NCBI GenBank assembly: GCA_002869185.1
Contig: PKTN01000005.1
Coordinates: 62,001 to 126,000, forward strand
Origin: Denitrovibrio sp.
GTDB lineage: Bacteria > Chrysiogenota > Deferribacteres > Deferribacterales > Geovibrionaceae
Length of the DNA stretch: 64,000 nucleotides
Reading direction: 5' to 3'
How positions within the stretch are numbered: the stretch's first letter is position 1; every line of letters starts with the position of its first letter. A program made the translations under genes and the position numbers. A model generated the notes under the pieces. That model had not been told where the DNA came from. It did no database searches and saw only the letters and a program-made list of their open reading frames with translations. This document shows, piece by piece, positions 44,156-56,100 of the stretch.

Positions 44156-45388
44156 TTAGTCTCTTCTAAGAGCCTCGATAGGGTCAAGCTTTGCTGATTG
44201 CCTAGCAGGGAACAGGCCTGCGATATATGTAATAAGCAGAGCACAAATTGTTACCATTATAAATGTTGTAAACTCGATCTTCACAGGGATTCTATCCATA
44301 AAATAGACATCCTCTGGTAATGAAATAAGTTTAAAACGGTCGAGCACTGTACAAATGATAAACGCGAGTATATTACCCATAACAGTACCGGTAAACCCGA
44401 TCATCATACCCTGTCTCATAAAGATGCTAGAGATCATCTTCTCTGGTGCACCCATGGCACGCATAATAGCGATATCACGTTTTTTATCCTTCACAGTTAC
44501 GGTTATCATACTGATAACATTAAAAGAAGCGACAATAATGATAAGAGTAAGAATTATAAACATCGCATATTTCTCTAGCTTAAGAGCAGAGAAAAGAGAC
44601 TTGTTCATACTTATCCAGTCACGTGACCAGAATGGAAAATCCAGCTCACTCTGAATCTTAGCTGCAATATCTTTAGCCTGATCAAAATTCACCGTAGCAA
44701 CGCTAAATCCCGAAGCAATATCTCCAGTGCCGAAAAACTCTTGAGCGGAAGTAATATTTATATAAGCGAGAGTGCTATTATACTCATACATTCCTGTATC
44801 AAAAACACCTGTCACTTCGAATCTTTTCATCTTTGGAGTTATACCGAACGGTCCCTTCTTGCCGAATGGAGAGACCATAACAACCTCATCTCCAAGTAGG
44901 ACTCCAAGGCTCGCTGCCAGCTCTTTACCGAGTGCGATAGTAGGGTTTCCACTCTCCCCTGGCTTAGCTACATCATTGAAATAACCATCCACCATAAACT
45001 TCTCTATGGCTGTTACTTTAAGCTCTTCCTCTGGGAGAACACCACGCACAACAACGCCTGAGACATTATCCTGACTATTGAGCAAAACTTGATTTAGTAT
45101 AAATGGAGAAACACCTGTAACACCTTCGACATCTTTTATAATCTTGCTCACCGAGCGCCAGTTATCAATAGGAGAAACATCCACACGATTAACAACGATA
45201 TGAGCATTAGCACCGAGTATGCGGTTTTTAAGGTTATCAGAAAAACCACTCATAACACTGACGACAACTATAAGTGTCGCAACACCAAGCAGTATTCCGA
45301 GAACTGATATTCCAGATATAAAAGAGAGTATCTTATTTGATTTACGGCTCTTCAGGTACCTCTTCGCCACAAAACGTTCAAACTTCAT
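44156..45388 (-). CDS. LolC/LolE-type lipoprotein-releasing ABC permease
   Basis: I chose ATG 45388; 'MKFERFVAKRYLKSRKSNKI' is the usual start of the LolC/E family, and the longer form adds an odd eight residues. The 410-residue protein has one N-terminal helix (about 25-50), a large periplasmic domain (to about 265) and three C-terminal helices with 'FNVISMITVTVKDKKRDIAI' (about 285-304) and 'GLFPARQSAKLDPIEALR'. With LolD it moves lipoproteins from the inner membrane to LolA. No LolD gene follows here. A LolB-like gene is at 57917. Confidence 0.88.
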   Translation of the reverse strand: MKFERFVAKRYLKSRKSNKILSFISGISVLGILLGVATLIVVVSVMSGFSDNLKNRILGANAHIVVNRVDVSPIDNWRSVSKIIKDVEGVTGVSPFILNQVLLNSQDNVSGVVVRGVLPEEELKVTAIEKFMVDGYFNDVAKPGESGNPTIALGKELAASLGVLLGDEVVMVSPFGKKGPFGITPKMKRFEVTGVFDTGMYEYNSTLAYINITSAQEFFGTGDIASGFSVATVNFDQAKDIAAKIQSELDFPFWSRDWISMNKSLFSALKLEKYAMFIILTLIIIVASFNVISMITVTVKDKKRDIAIMRAMGAPEKMISSIFMRQGMMIGFTGTVMGNILAFIICTVLDRFKLISLPEDVYFMDRIPVKIEFTTFIMVTICALLITYIAGLFPARQSAKLDPIEALRRD

Positions 45389-45527
45389 ACAGCTAGCTGC
45401 TCCTTTTGGCATTATAGGAAACTCTGTTTCCTCAGATGCCTATACTAATGCACGTATTTAATTATTTTACCAACCACCAGAGAACTAAAGGTTCGATAGT
45501 GGTAATAAATATGCCGATGCTACCGAC

Positions 45528-47075
45528 TTACTCCCATTCGATGGTTGCAGGTGGCTTAGAGCTGATGTCGTAAGCTACTCTGTTGATACCACGAACTTCG
45601 TTAATAATTCTATTTGATATTCTCCCGAGCACTTCGTATGGAATGTGTGCCCAGTCAGCTGTCATGCCGTCTGTAGACTCTACAGCACGGATAGCAACCG
45701 CGTTTTCGTATGTTCTATTGTCACCCATTACTCCAACTGTATTTACAGGGAGAAGGACGGTGAACGCCTGCCATATCTTTTTATATAGGTCAGCCTTATG
45801 AAGTTCTTCAAGGAAGATAGCATCAGCCTCACGTAGAACGTCACAACGCTCTTTGGTAACCTCACCAAGAACGCGCACACCAAGACCTGGTCCTGGGAAT
45901 GGGTGTCTCCAGATGAAATTATCAGGGATACCTAGCTCAAGTCCAACCTGTCTAACCTCGTCCTTGAAAAGCTCACGGAGCGGCTCAAGAAGTTTGAATT
46001 TCATATCCTCTGGAAGCCCACCAACATTGTGGTGAGTTTTGATTGTTGCAGAAGGCCCTTTAAATGATACTGACTCGATCACGTCTTGATAGAGTGTACC
46101 TTGTGCGAGGAAATCGAAATCTCCAAGTTTTTTTGATTCTTCTTCGAAAATTCTAACGAACATATTGCCAATAGCTTTCCTTTTCTTCTCAGGCTCAGTA
46201 ACACCTTTAAGGACAGAAAGGAATTTATCTTCAGCATATACAGCAATAAGGTTCAGCTCGAATTTTCCATGGAAAGCCTCTTCAACCTGCTTACCTTCGT
46301 CCTTACTGAGTAGACCGTTATCAACAAAAACACAGGTTAGCTGGTCGCCAATAGCCTTTTGGATGAGTACAGCAGCTACAGATGAGTCAACCCCACCAGA
46401 AAGACCAAGTAGTACTCGTTTATCGCCTACTAGCTCACGGATACGGACAATCTCTGCCTCTACGAAGTTATGCGGTGTCCACATCTGCTCGCAACCACAT
46501 ATCTTCACTACGAAGTTTTTAAGTATCTGAGCTCCGTTGACAGTGTGCGCCACTTCTGGATGGAATTGTATAGTATATATAGGTCTCGTGTTGTGCCTCA
46601 TAGCAGCAACAGGAGCGTTATCTGTTTTAGCAATTACTTTAAAATCTGCTGGCATCTTGTCGAGTCTGTCACCATGGCTCATCCAAACGTCAAAGCTCTC
46701 TTCGGCAATATCAGAGAAGAAAAGATCGTCTTTATCTGCATAGAGTCCAGCACGACCATACTCTCTGTGGTCAGCCTCAGCCACAATACCACCGAAATAC
46801 ATTCCAGTTAGCTGATGACCGTAGCATATGCCAAGCACTGGTACGCCAAGCTCATAAACTTCGTCAGAGACCTTTGGTGCGTCTTCGTCATAAACTGATG
46901 ATGGACCGCCTGAAAGGATGATACCTTTTGCACCGAATTCTTTTATCTTTTCGAATTCGACTGTACATGGAAAAATCTCACAATAAACATTAGCCTCACT
47001 AACTCTACGTGCGATCAGCTGTGTGTATTGAGATCCGAAATCTAATATTAAAACTTTTTGACTATGTAAATCCAT
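45528..47075 (-). CDS. guaA: GMP synthase (glutamine-hydrolysing)
   Basis: I chose ATG 47075 (CGGGGT upstream); the longer in-frame start adds 20 atypical residues. The 515-residue enzyme has a class I glutamine amidotransferase domain ('[18 protein letters not shown]', nucleophile Cys in 'GICYGHQL', His in 'QFHPEVAHT') and an ATP pyrophosphatase domain with the PP-loop '[15 protein letters not shown]' (about 225). The C-terminus '[12 protein letters not shown]' is intact. It aminates XMP to GMP in the cytoplasm. The preceding gene on this strand is guaB, so the two steps from IMP to GMP are encoded together. Confidence 0.95.
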   Translation of the reverse strand: MDLHSQKVLILDFGSQYTQLIARRVSEANVYCEIFPCTVEFEKIKEFGAKGIILSGGPSSVYDEDAPKVSDEVYELGVPVLGICYGHQLTGMYFGGIVAEADHREYGRAGLYADKDDLFFSDIAEESFDVWMSHGDRLDKMPADFKVIAKTDNAPVAAMRHNTRPIYTIQFHPEVAHTVNGAQILKNFVVKICGCEQMWTPHNFVEAEIVRIRELVGDKRVLLGLSGGVDSSVAAVLIQKAIGDQLTCVFVDNGLLSKDEGKQVEEAFHGKFELNLIAVYAEDKFLSVLKGVTEPEKKRKAIGNMFVRIFEEESKKLGDFDFLAQGTLYQDVIESVSFKGPSATIKTHHNVGGLPEDMKFKLLEPLRELFKDEVRQVGLELGIPDNFIWRHPFPGPGLGVRVLGEVTKERCDVLREADAIFLEELHKADLYKKIWQAFTVLLPVNTVGVMGDNRTYENAVAIRAVESTDGMTADWAHIPYEVLGRISNRIINEVRGINRVAYDISSKPPATIEWE

Positions 47076-47165
47076 TTGTTCTTTACCCCGAGGAAGCACA
47101 ATTTGCTCCCACTTATTATCGTTCCCTCCGGTCAATTGCTACGGCTTTTGACTGAAGAGTATAGA

Positions 47166-47249
47166 GATTCTTCGCTATTGCTCAGAATGACTTATTTAAC
47201 ATTTAAAAGTGCATGGATGCACTTCGCTGAGCATAAGTTCAGCCTGAAC
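47166..47249. repeat. Palindrome-rich guaB-guaA intergenic segment
   Basis: Contains GATTCTTCGCTATTGCTCAGAATGAC-type text (47167-47190, common in dispersed intergenic repeats), the perfect palindrome AAGTGCAT/ATGCACTT (47207-47224) and GTTCA/TGAAC (47237-47249). Degraded repeat copies are likely. Confidence 0.35.
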
Positions 47250-47271
47250 CCCGCTCTGGATGAACGACCTA

Positions 47272-47299
47272 TTTATTTTTGCATGTAAGCAAAAATAAA
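47272..47299 (-). terminator. AT-rich hairpin after guaB
   Basis: TTTATTTTTGC (47272-47282) and GCAAAAATAAA (47289-47299) form a perfect 11-bp stem seven bases after the guaB stop on the minus strand. No strong T tract follows, so termination may be partial. Confidence 0.45.
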
Positions 47300-47305
47300 C
47301 AACTA

Positions 47306-48787
<1,482 letters not shown>

Positions 48788-48828
48788 TCAAAATGCTATA
48801 TATAATTCTGTTTACATCACGAGCAACT

Positions 48829-48955
48829 AGTAATTTGTTAGAAGCAAATAGTGTCAGGCAAACTGAGTGGAAAATGCTGAGTATACATACTAGTACATGA
48901 TTCAATTTTCCCACGAAGTTTAACGCCGCAATATGCAGCTTATAACGAATTAATA
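48829..48955. repeat. Long imperfect foldback (inverted repeat), member 2
   Basis: GTTAGAAGC (48837-48845) pairs with GCTTATAAC (48938-48946), AAACTGAGTGG with CCACGAAGTTT, and AAATG..TGA with TCA..ATTTT, around a centre at TACTAGTA. The fold spans most of the guaB-nadE gap and reaches the nadE stop codon. The centre (TACATACTAGTACATGA) resembles that of the element at 9321-9421 (TACATCTAGTAAATGA). Confidence 0.6.
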
Positions 48956-49762
48956 CCCCCAGTCACGGCAATAGCGGAAATCACGTCCAATAGTTCGTTG
49001 ACTCACTTTCGCTATAACAGGTGTCGTTCTCTTGAACTGGTTTCTGCGGATACGTGTTTCGACTGATTCTATAAAAGATGGTTCGAACCCTTCCTCTATA
49101 AGCTCAGCTGTTCTCACTCTTTCGTCTACCATTTTATATAGAAGCTCGTCCGCCTGATGATAGGTGAATCCGAGCTCTTGTTCATCTGTTTGCCCTTCCC
49201 ACAGGTCTGCGGTTGGCTTCTTTTTTATCACACAATCAGGAATCCCAAGATATTCTGACAGCTCCCATACTTGAGTTTTATATAGGTCACCAATAGGGTT
49301 GATTGCACTTGCGAGATCGCCATACCATGTTCCATATCCTAGCAGAAGCTCTGTCTTGTTACTTGTGCCGAGTACGATACCGCCAACTTTAGCTGACATG
49401 TCAAAGAGACATATCATACGTTGCCTAGCCATAACATTACCCATGCGTAGTTTACTCATATCAGGGTTCATAGCTATGTAAGGATCGACCATATCTGTAA
49501 TCTCGATCACTTCGAAGTTAAGGTTAAAAGCTTCGGCTACCTTGATAGCGTCTTCGAGTGATTCTTTACTACTAAGTTTGTATGGCATGCAGTAGGCATA
49601 AACACGCTCACCACCAAAAGCTTTTGCAGCGATTGCGGCACTTAGAGCTGAGTCGATACCACCAGAGAGACCTAGGACAACGTTTTTTAGTCCGATCTTC
49701 TCCGTCTCCTCTTTAATAAAGTTAGCCAATATATCTGTTGTCATTTCAAGGTTAAGTCTCAT
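48950..49762 (-). CDS. nadE: NAD synthetase, ammonia-using domain protein
   Basis: The 270-residue ATP pyrophosphatase has the PP-loop '[18 protein letters not shown]' (about 30-47), '[20 protein letters not shown]' (about 136-155) and '[19 protein letters not shown]'. It amidates deamido-NAD+ to NAD+. The glutaminase part is a separate gene just upstream (4-bp ATGA overlap), so together they form a split glutamine-dependent NAD synthetase. The stop codon lies in a foldback repeat. Confidence 0.93.
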   Translation of the reverse strand: MRLNLEMTTDILANFIKEETEKIGLKNVVLGLSGGIDSALSAAIAAKAFGGERVYAYCMPYKLSSKESLEDAIKVAEAFNLNFEVIEITDMVDPYIAMNPDMSKLRMGNVMARQRMICLFDMSAKVGGIVLGTSNKTELLLGYGTWYGDLASAINPIGDLYKTQVWELSEYLGIPDCVIKKKPTADLWEGQTDEQELGFTYHQADELLYKMVDERVRTAELIEEGFEPSFIESVETRIRRNQFKRTTPVIAKVSQRTIGRDFRYCRDWGY

Positions 49763-50592
49763 GACTGCCCCCCTTCATTGATAAAATTTTTGATTATAAA
49801 TTGTTTTTCATCACGCAGGAAAGGCGTCTCAATACGAGCGGTACGGACTGTCTTCATATCAATATTTATACAGGCTGTACCCTCTTTAAACATATCAAGC
49901 TCAACAAGTTTTTTACCCTTTGCGTTGTACGCCTCTGAACCACCCCAAAAAGTAACCCCATCCTCTACTCCGACTCTATTCACGTATACCAGATTGACGG
50001 TGAGGACACCAGCGATGTATTTGTTTGATGTCTGCCAGAAGTTAGAAGCGTCATGCCCCTCTTCAAGGTTACCCCTTGCAGGGCTATTGGAGAGGACAAG
50101 GATGTTCTGAACTCCAGACTGAGAAAGAACATAGAGTGCGCTCATATGGAATGCATCTTCGCAGATCAGTATACCAAACTTACCAAATTCTGTATCGAAA
50201 GCTCTAAAATCATTACCAGCCGCGAAATAGCGTCCCTCTTCAAAAAGAGTATAGTCTGGTAGATAGACCTTTCTGTGTGTATGTACTGTTTTGCCCTTAT
50301 GGACAAAAGCAGCTGAGTTATAAAACCTTCTATCTGCGGACTCTTCCACATAGCCAAAGACAATCGCGATATCTTTAGAAAGCTCTAAAAATTGTTGATA
50401 AGTAGGATGTGTCTCGTCCATAGCAACCTCATAAACGAGGTCTAGTAAATAATATCCTGTAAGAGACAGCTCTGGGAAGACGACTATGTCGCAACCTGAT
50501 TTGACAGCCTCTGCTATAATTTTAAAATGCATCTCTGCGTTTTTTTCTACATTACCTAATATTGGCTTTGTCTGAGCAATATGTACTTTCAT
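49759..50592 (-). CDS. Nitrilase-family amidase, glutaminase partner of NadE
   Basis: The 277-residue carbon-nitrogen hydrolase has the catalytic triad Glu in '[16 protein letters not shown]' (about 38-53), Lys in '[11 protein letters not shown]' and Cys in '[20 protein letters not shown]' (about 148-167). It would release ammonia from glutamine for NadE encoded directly downstream; the two domains are fused in many bacteria. The ATG at 50592 follows GAGGG. Confidence 0.85.
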   Translation of the reverse strand: MKVHIAQTKPILGNVEKNAEMHFKIIAEAVKSGCDIVVFPELSLTGYYLLDLVYEVAMDETHPTYQQFLELSKDIAIVFGYVEESADRRFYNSAAFVHKGKTVHTHRKVYLPDYTLFEEGRYFAAGNDFRAFDTEFGKFGILICEDAFHMSALYVLSQSGVQNILVLSNSPARGNLEEGHDASNFWQTSNKYIAGVLTVNLVYVNRVGVEDGVTFWGGSEAYNAKGKKLVELDMFKEGTACINIDMKTVRTARIETPFLRDEKQFIIKNFINEGGQS

Positions 50593-50624
50593 GAGGTTAT
50601 CACCCCCTCTTTATTGGCATTATC

Positions 50625-50699
50625 AGAAATCTAAGATTTCTTTAGATGCATGTTAGTGTCTAATTGTTAATAATATTTCTCTGTCCTAGAGAAATATTA
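50625..50699. repeat. Two adjacent hairpins between moaC and the nitrilase gene
   Basis: AGAAATC-TAA-GATTTCT (50625-50641) and TAATATTTCTCT-gtcct-AGAGAAATATTA (50671-50699, perfect 12 bp). The second could end the moaC transcript or stabilise it; no clear T tract. Confidence 0.45.
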
Positions 50700-50732
50700 C
50701 TCTCGCACAGCAGAACAAGTACAAGTCTGTTC

Positions 50733-51212
50733 TTACTGCTCTCTTATATATGTACCTGACTTACCGCCAGTCTTTTTCATTACTTTTATGTCACCCATCA
50801 CCATGTTTTTATCCACGGCTTTGCACATGTCATACAGTGTTAAAGCAGCAATGGACACACCTGTAAGTGCTTCCATCTCAACGCCTGTTTTACCAGCCAT
50901 CTTTACTTTTACCTGAATGTCAACTTTGGATTTTTCTTTATCTGTAGTAAAATAAACGTCAACCCCTGTTATCTGGAGCGGGTGACACATAGGGATAAGA
51001 TTGTGAGTTTGTTTGACAGCCATAACAGCGGCTACACGAGCCACCTCAAAGACATTGCGTCCTTTTGCCATCTTCCCATCGACTAAGAGCTGAAGAGTTT
51101 CGGGCGCCATTTCAATGAAACCTTCTGCAATCGCTTCTCGCACAGTTTCACTCTTCTCGGTGACATCCACCATCCTACTTCTTCCTTCTTCGTCAAAATG
51201 AGTAAGCGGCAT
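50733..51212 (-). CDS. moaC: Cyclic pyranopterin monophosphate synthase MoaC
   Basis: I chose ATG 51212 (TAAGGAGC before it), which gives the usual 159-residue length; the longer start overlaps the upstream gene. Motifs: 'MPLTHFDEEGRSRMVDVTEK', 'AAVMAVKQTHNLIPMCHPLQ' (about 60-79) and 'MEALTGVSIAALTLYDMCKA' (about 115-134), the active-site residues of MoaC. It makes cyclic pyranopterin monophosphate for molybdenum cofactor, which NapA needs. It lies after the SH3-type gene on the same strand. Confidence 0.95.
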   Translation of the reverse strand: MPLTHFDEEGRSRMVDVTEKSETVREAIAEGFIEMAPETLQLLVDGKMAKGRNVFEVARVAAVMAVKQTHNLIPMCHPLQITGVDVYFTTDKEKSKVDIQVKVKMAGKTGVEMEALTGVSIAALTLYDMCKAVDKNMVMGDIKVMKKTGGKSGTYIREQ

Positions 51213-51226
51213 GATTGGCTCCTTAA

Positions 51227-52081
51227 CTAATGAGGATAGTCGGTAAACATTTCTTCGGGTCTCTGGGCAGAGCGAACATAATCCCAAATACTACCGACAC
51301 CACTCTTTATTTCGTCTAAATTTGCAAAATTTTTCTCTAGCGTGAGAGTTACATAGGGATCAACTCTCCCTTTATATACACCAGATATAAAATCTGGCAC
51401 AACAATATCAATTCTATAACGCTTATAATTCATAACTACCATCTTCATGTATATAAGCTCTATCAATTTTACCATATCCGGCTGAAGCGGGTTTTGTTTC
51501 AATGATGGTACAGCTTCACCTTTTACGTTCACTGCTGTGTACAGCAAAGTAATCTTATCAGGTGATTTTCCTGAATGGAACTGAAGTGAAGGGATAACCT
51601 TCTGTTTCTCAGCAAACCATGATGACTGAACTGCATCATTAAACTGATCCACTAAATTATTTATCTCTATGATAGCTTTCGTCTCTGATTCTCTTCTTGT
51701 AACCTGATTAAAAGTGAAAGAGATGTATTTTGAATAAACATATGCCTCTTTCTTATTATAAAGAAGAATCTTAATCCATTCACCTTCATCGTCTTTTATA
51801 AGTACTTTCGAATTTTTGCTGAGCCTAGCCAGAGCCTTGCTTTTAAAGGATGGTTTAGCGTAAGCATAGGTCTTAGTGACAGAGACCTTACCCATCGCCT
51901 CAACTGTATCATGTCTAGTAGGAGATTCAACAACTTCGTTAGCGTCTACTGTACCAACTATCTCAGTAGTATCCTCAGTCTCATCTTCACCTGTCGTATC
52001 ACCAGTACCTGGGACATCCACAGCCATTGCACTAAAAGCAAACAGAAAGATTATTAGAGTGACTATAACTTTATTAAACAT
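51227..52081 (-). CDS. Secreted SH3-like domain protein
   Basis: I chose ATG 52081, whose ATG overlaps the ychF stop (AATGTTTAA). The 284-residue protein has a signal peptide ('MFNKVIVTLIIFLFAFSAMA'), an acidic Thr/Glu-rich linker (about 22-55) and a bacterial SH3 domain (about 65-125, 'YAYAKPSFKSKALARLSKNS', 'WIKILLYNKKEAYVYSKYI'). The remaining 160 residues are not recognised. SH3b domains bind peptidoglycan or proteins in the periplasm. Confidence 0.7.
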   Translation of the reverse strand: MFNKVIVTLIIFLFAFSAMAVDVPGTGDTTGEDETEDTTEIVGTVDANEVVESPTRHDTVEAMGKVSVTKTYAYAKPSFKSKALARLSKNSKVLIKDDEGEWIKILLYNKKEAYVYSKYISFTFNQVTRRESETKAIIEINNLVDQFNDAVQSSWFAEKQKVIPSLQFHSGKSPDKITLLYTAVNVKGEAVPSLKQNPLQPDMVKLIELIYMKMVVMNYKRYRIDIVVPDFISGVYKGRVDPYVTLTLEKNFANLDEIKSGVGSIWDYVRSAQRPEEMFTDYPH

Positions 52082-53165
52082 TAAACCTAAAATAGATGAT
52101 ATCACCATCTTTAACTATATATTCTTTACCTTCAAGTCGCATTTTACCGAAGTCTTTTGCTTTTGTCAGGGATTTTATCTCTACGAAGTCATCATAGCCT
52201 ACTGTTTCAGCCCTAATGAATCCTCTTTCAATATCAGAGTGAATCTTTCCAGCTGCTTTTTGAGCATTCAGACCTTTTGTTATAGTCCAAGCACGAACCT
52301 CTTTCTCACCAGCAGTAAAGAATGTTATTAGATCTAAAAGCTTGTATCCTTGCTCAGTCATTTCAGTCAATCCAGATCTTTCTAGACCTAAATCAGCTAA
52401 GAATTCCTTCGCTTCATCCTCTTCAAGCTCAGAAATTTCCTGCTCTATCTTACCGCAAATCTTAACACAAACTGCGCCTTCAGATTCTGCAAGCTCACGA
52501 ACTTTCTTAGAATGATCATTATCTTCTAGAAGATCATCCTCTCCAACGTTCATAACGTACATCACAGGCTTAGCTGTTATAAATGAGTATTCAGGAACTT
52601 CTTTTATAATATCTTCAAAGTCGTCAATCTGACGGATGAGAGTACCTTCGCCTACTGGGCCTTGTAGCTTAAGAAGTGCTTCAAGCTTCCTGAGAAGTTC
52701 TTTATCTCCACTCTTAGAAGCTTTTTTGCTCCTTTCAACAGCCCTGTCTATAATTTCCATATCACTGAGCAGAAGCTCTGTGTTGATGATCTCTATATCA
52801 CGAAGCGGGTCAACAGAACCTTCAACGTGTGTAATCTCACCTTCGAAACAACGCACAACGTGAGCAACTGCATCAACCTGACGAATATTTGTAAGGAACT
52901 GGTTACCGAGACCTTCTCCCTGGCTAGCTCCCTTTACAAGTCCTGCAATGTCTACGAACTCGATAGTTGTTCTCACTACAGATTTTGGTTTTACATACTG
53001 GATGATGAAATCTTGTCTCTCGTCCAAAACAGGAACTATCCCTGTATTCGGGTCTATTGTACAGAAAGGATAGTTAGCACTTGCCGCACCAGCCTTTGTC
53101 AAAGCATTAAATATTGTCGATTTTCCTACGTTTGGTAGTCCGACTATTCCACAATTAAATCCCAT
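52074..53165 (-). CDS. ychF: Ribosome-binding ATPase YchF (Obg family)
   Basis: The 363-residue protein has the P-loop 'GIVGLPNVGKSTIFNAL' (6-22), 'VDIAGLVKGASQGEGLGNQF' (about 70-89), a coiled-coil region (about 130-180) and the TGS domain at the C-terminus ('VRAWTITKGLNAQKAAGKIH', 'YIVKDGDIIYFRFNV'). YchF prefers ATP and acts on ribosomes or stress response. Complete and of normal length. Confidence 0.95.
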   Translation of the reverse strand: MGFNCGIVGLPNVGKSTIFNALTKAGAASANYPFCTIDPNTGIVPVLDERQDFIIQYVKPKSVVRTTIEFVDIAGLVKGASQGEGLGNQFLTNIRQVDAVAHVVRCFEGEITHVEGSVDPLRDIEIINTELLLSDMEIIDRAVERSKKASKSGDKELLRKLEALLKLQGPVGEGTLIRQIDDFEDIIKEVPEYSFITAKPVMYVMNVGEDDLLEDNDHSKKVRELAESEGAVCVKICGKIEQEISELEEDEAKEFLADLGLERSGLTEMTEQGYKLLDLITFFTAGEKEVRAWTITKGLNAQKAAGKIHSDIERGFIRAETVGYDDFVEIKSLTKAKDFGKMRLEGKEYIVKDGDIIYFRFNV

Positions 53166-53357
53166 GAGGATTCATCCTCCTTCTATTTGCTCCGTCGGCA
53201 GTAAACTGCCTCAAGTCGCTTAAAATCACTATCTTTATAGTAAATATTCTCTACAGAATATCTAACGGTTTTGGTTAGGGTACTCTACAGAAAAAATTTA
53301 AAACTTTCCAGCTTTATATATATCTCCAAAGCCTATTCATGAGCTGTTTGTATATGC
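53166..53357. other. Intergenic region between ychF and hppA terminator
   Basis: AT-rich; contains the small hairpins GGCAG/CTGCC (about 53210) and ATATTCT/AGAATAT (about 53245-53262). A ychF promoter must lie here, but I see no convincing -35/-10 pair. Confidence 0.3.
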
Positions 53358-53360
53358 AAA

Positions 53361-53386
53361 AAAGGCGGTCATTTCTGACCGCCTTT
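53361..53386 (-). terminator. Terminator after hppA
   Basis: AAAGGCGGTCA/TGACCGCCTTT (11-bp perfect stem, loop TTTC) followed on the minus strand by TTTTTT (53363-53358). Confidence 0.88.
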
Positions 53387-53406
53387 GATATTTGTAAAAT
53401 CTACTT

Positions 53407-55440
53407 CTATATAAGAAGTGGAGCGATAATAAGTGACACGATAGACATCAATTTAATAAGAATGTTCATCGCAGGACCACTTGTATCTTTGAAAGGGTCA
53501 CCAACAGTATCTCCAGTTACAGTAGCTTTATGTTGCTCTGAACCTTTACCATCACTATCCCATGCGCCTTTTTCAACAGCTTTTTTAGCGTTGTCCCAAG
53601 CACCACCTGCGTTAGACATAAGCAGAGCGAGGAGAACACCAGTAACTGTAGCACCAGCAAGCATACCACCGAGAGCTTCTTTACCAAGAAGGAAGCCAAC
53701 TACGACAGGAGCGAGAACAGCGATAACACCAGGGAGAACCATCTCTTTAAGAGCAGCACCTGTAGAAATATCTACACATGTCTTTGAGTCAGGCTTAACA
53801 CCTGGCTTGCCTTCGAGAAGTCCTGGGATTTCGCGGAACTGACGGCGAATCTCTTCAACCATCTGCTCAGCAGCTTTACCAACAGAGGTCATTGTAAGTG
53901 CGCCAACGAGGAATGGAAGGAAACCACCCACGAAGAGACCAATAACAACTGTAGGAGTCATAACGTTTATTGTAGATATCTGAGCTGAAGATGCGTAAGC
54001 AGCGAAGAGTGCAAGTGCAGTAAGTGCAGCAGAACCGATCGCGAAACCTTTACCAACAGCAGCAGTTGTGTTACCAATTGCGTCAAGGTTATCTGTAATA
54101 GCTCTAACATCTGATCCAAGCTCAGCCATTTCTGAGATACCACCAGCGTTATCAGCAATAGGGCCGTAAGCATCAACTGTCATAGTAACACCAACTGTAG
54201 CAAGCATACCAACAGCAGCGATACCAATACCGTAAAGTCCAGCTGTGAGGTTAGCTACGTAGATACCAACACAGATAAGGATGATAGGCACAACAACAGA
54301 CTCAAGACCAACAGCGAAACCTGTAATTATGTTTGTCGCAGGACCTGTTTTAGATGCTTCAACGATCCTTTTAACAGGACCAGCAGCTGTGTAGTACTCT
54401 GTTACGAGTCCAACAAAGATACCTACGAGTGAACCAGAAAGAAGTGCCCAGAATACGCCTGAGTTTATACCAAATGATGTCACTACGAAGTATGCTGCAA
54501 CGAGGAAGAGTCCAGCGCCAATATATGTAGAGTTACGGAGTGCAGCTGCAGGCTCTGAATTTTTCAGAAGCTTCATAGAGAACACACCGATGATAGATGA
54601 TGCAAGACCAACTACTGCGAGGAATACTGGGAGGAACATAAGGTTAGCCTTAAGTCCCATAGCAGGTATGCCTGTACCAGAAAGCTTAGCAAGAAGTACT
54701 GGAGATGCTGTAGCTGCGATTGTAAGAGTAGCGATGATAGAGCCAACATAAGACTCGAAAATATCCGCACCCATACCAGCAATATCACCAACGTTGTCAC
54801 CAACGTTATCAGCAATAACACCAGGGTTTCTCGGATCATCTTCAGGAATACCAGCTTCTACTTTACCAACAAGGTCAGCACCAACGTCAGCAGCTTTTGT
54901 ATAGATACCACCACCAACACGAGCGAAAAGAGCGATGGATGAAGCACCCATTGCAAACCCGTTGATGTATTTAGCTGTTTCAGGTTTACCAAAAATGATA
55001 AAGAGTATACCAACACCAAGAAGACCTAGTGACGCAACTGCGAGACCCATAACAGCACCACCGTTATAAGAAACGGAAAGAGCAGCAGAGAGTCCACCAG
55101 TTCTAGCAGCTTCTGAAGTTCTAACGTTTGCACGTGTAGCAGACTTCATACCGAAGAAACCAGCCAAGATAGAGCAAATAGCTCCAGCAAGGAAAGAGAG
55201 TGCAGTATAAATACCGAGATCTTTAGGGAAAAGCATTAGTACAAAAACAATTACTATAAATATAGCAAGAACCCTATACTCGCGGCTAAGAAAAGCCATA
55301 GCACCATCGTGAATCTGATCTGAGATATCTCTCATAGTCTCGTTCCCTACTGCTTGTTTGACTACGCTTTGATAGATAACAAAAGCGATAATAAGTCCTA
55401 CAATACCAAGTACTGGAGCGAGGTAAGCCAAGTTAGACAT
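53407..55440 (-). CDS. hppA: Membrane-bound ion-translocating pyrophosphatase, K+-dependent type
   Basis: The 677-residue protein has about 16 hydrophobic segments and the substrate motifs '[20 protein letters not shown]' (about 180-199), '[20 protein letters not shown]' (about 205-224) and a third acidic site near the C-terminus. The K+-dependence position reads 'GNTTAA' (Ala460), as in K+-requiring enzymes; K+-independent ones have Lys. It couples PPi hydrolysis to H+ or Na+ export. Which ion is pumped is not settled by this residue. The upstream gene on this strand is pth. Confidence 0.93.
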   Translation of the reverse strand: MSNLAYLAPVLGIVGLIIAFVIYQSVVKQAVGNETMRDISDQIHDGAMAFLSREYRVLAIFIVIVFVLMLFPKDLGIYTALSFLAGAICSILAGFFGMKSATRANVRTSEAARTGGLSAALSVSYNGGAVMGLAVASLGLLGVGILFIIFGKPETAKYINGFAMGASSIALFARVGGGIYTKAADVGADLVGKVEAGIPEDDPRNPGVIADNVGDNVGDIAGMGADIFESYVGSIIATLTIAATASPVLLAKLSGTGIPAMGLKANLMFLPVFLAVVGLASSIIGVFSMKLLKNSEPAAALRNSTYIGAGLFLVAAYFVVTSFGINSGVFWALLSGSLVGIFVGLVTEYYTAAGPVKRIVEASKTGPATNIITGFAVGLESVVVPIILICVGIYVANLTAGLYGIGIAAVGMLATVGVTMTVDAYGPIADNAGGISEMAELGSDVRAITDNLDAIGNTTAAVGKGFAIGSAALTALALFAAYASSAQISTINVMTPTVVIGLFVGGFLPFLVGALTMTSVGKAAEQMVEEIRRQFREIPGLLEGKPGVKPDSKTCVDISTGAALKEMVLPGVIAVLAPVVVGFLLGKEALGGMLAGATVTGVLLALLMSNAGGAWDNAKKAVEKGAWDSDGKGSEQHKATVTGDTVGDPFKDTSGPAMNILIKLMSIVSLIIAPLLI

Positions 55441-55470
55441 TAAACATTCCTCCTTTATGGAATTTTATTC

Positions 55471-56100
55471 TTAAGCGGGGTCAACCATATCAGGTTTCAC
55501 CTGCTCTTTTTCACTCTCAATTTCTTCTTTAGTTTTTTCTTTCTTCTTCTTAGTATTAAAGGTGTTCATAGCGACCTTAATACCTTCGTTAATACAGCAA
55601 ACTACAGCTTTTACACTAAAATCTATGAATTCGTCAAGTTTTTCAGTCTCTTCTTGAGAAAATTTTCCTAAAACATGACCTATAGTATCTTTACGACCGT
55701 CTTTACCTATACCCATTTTGAGTCTTATGAAGTCTTTATCACCCAGCATCTGGATCATAGACCTGATACCTTTGTGACCTCCGTCATTACCACCCTTCTT
55801 AAGCTTAAGCCTTCCGAACTCGATATCCATATCATCATGAACAGCGATTATATCTTCTGTCTCAATTTTAAAATAGGCAGCCAATAACTGTACCGACTCA
55901 CCTGATAGGTTCATATATGTATGTGGTTTTAAAATGTAGTGCTTGCTCCCATTAAGGAAGAATTCAGCATACTCACCACGAAAGCCCTTAGAAAAGGTAG
56001 TAGAATATTCATCTGCCAACTTATCTGCAAGCATAAATCCTATATTATGTCTCGTTCTATAATACTTATCGCCTGGATTACCAAGCCCGACGATCAGCAC
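55471..56100 (-). CDS. pth: Peptidyl-tRNA hydrolase
   Basis: The gene uses GTG (56100-56098) directly after the prs TAA, so it is translationally coupled. The 209-residue enzyme has 'VGLGNPGDKYYRTRHNIGFM' (about 4-23; catalytic His), 'LKPHTYMNLSGESVQ' (about 57-71), 'DDMDIEFGRLKLKKGGNDGG' and 'HKGIRSM'. It recycles peptidyl-tRNA. A charged Lys/Glu tail of about 25 residues ('KKKKEKTKEEIESEKEQ') exceeds the usual length. Confidence 0.95.
   Translation of the reverse strand: MLIVGLGNPGDKYYRTRHNIGFMLADKLADEYSTTFSKGFRGEYAEFFLNGSKHYILKPHTYMNLSGESVQLLAAYFKIETEDIIAVHDDMDIEFGRLKLKKGGNDGGHKGIRSMIQMLGDKDFIRLKMGIGKDGRKDTIGHVLGKFSQEETEKLDEFIDFSVKAVVCCINEGIKVAMNTFNTKKKKEKTKEEIESEKEQVKPDMVDPA

Noticed and set aside
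48950-49762. tRNA-like TTCGAACC strings
   Set aside because: A GGTTCGAACCC match near 49080 lies within the nadE reading frame and has no cloverleaf around it. No tRNA was found elsewhere.
53517-54839. Several ORFs antisense or out of frame inside hppA, guaA, accC and other genes
   Set aside because: They follow the codon periodicity of the real gene, lack ribosome sites and have low-complexity products; treated as shadows.
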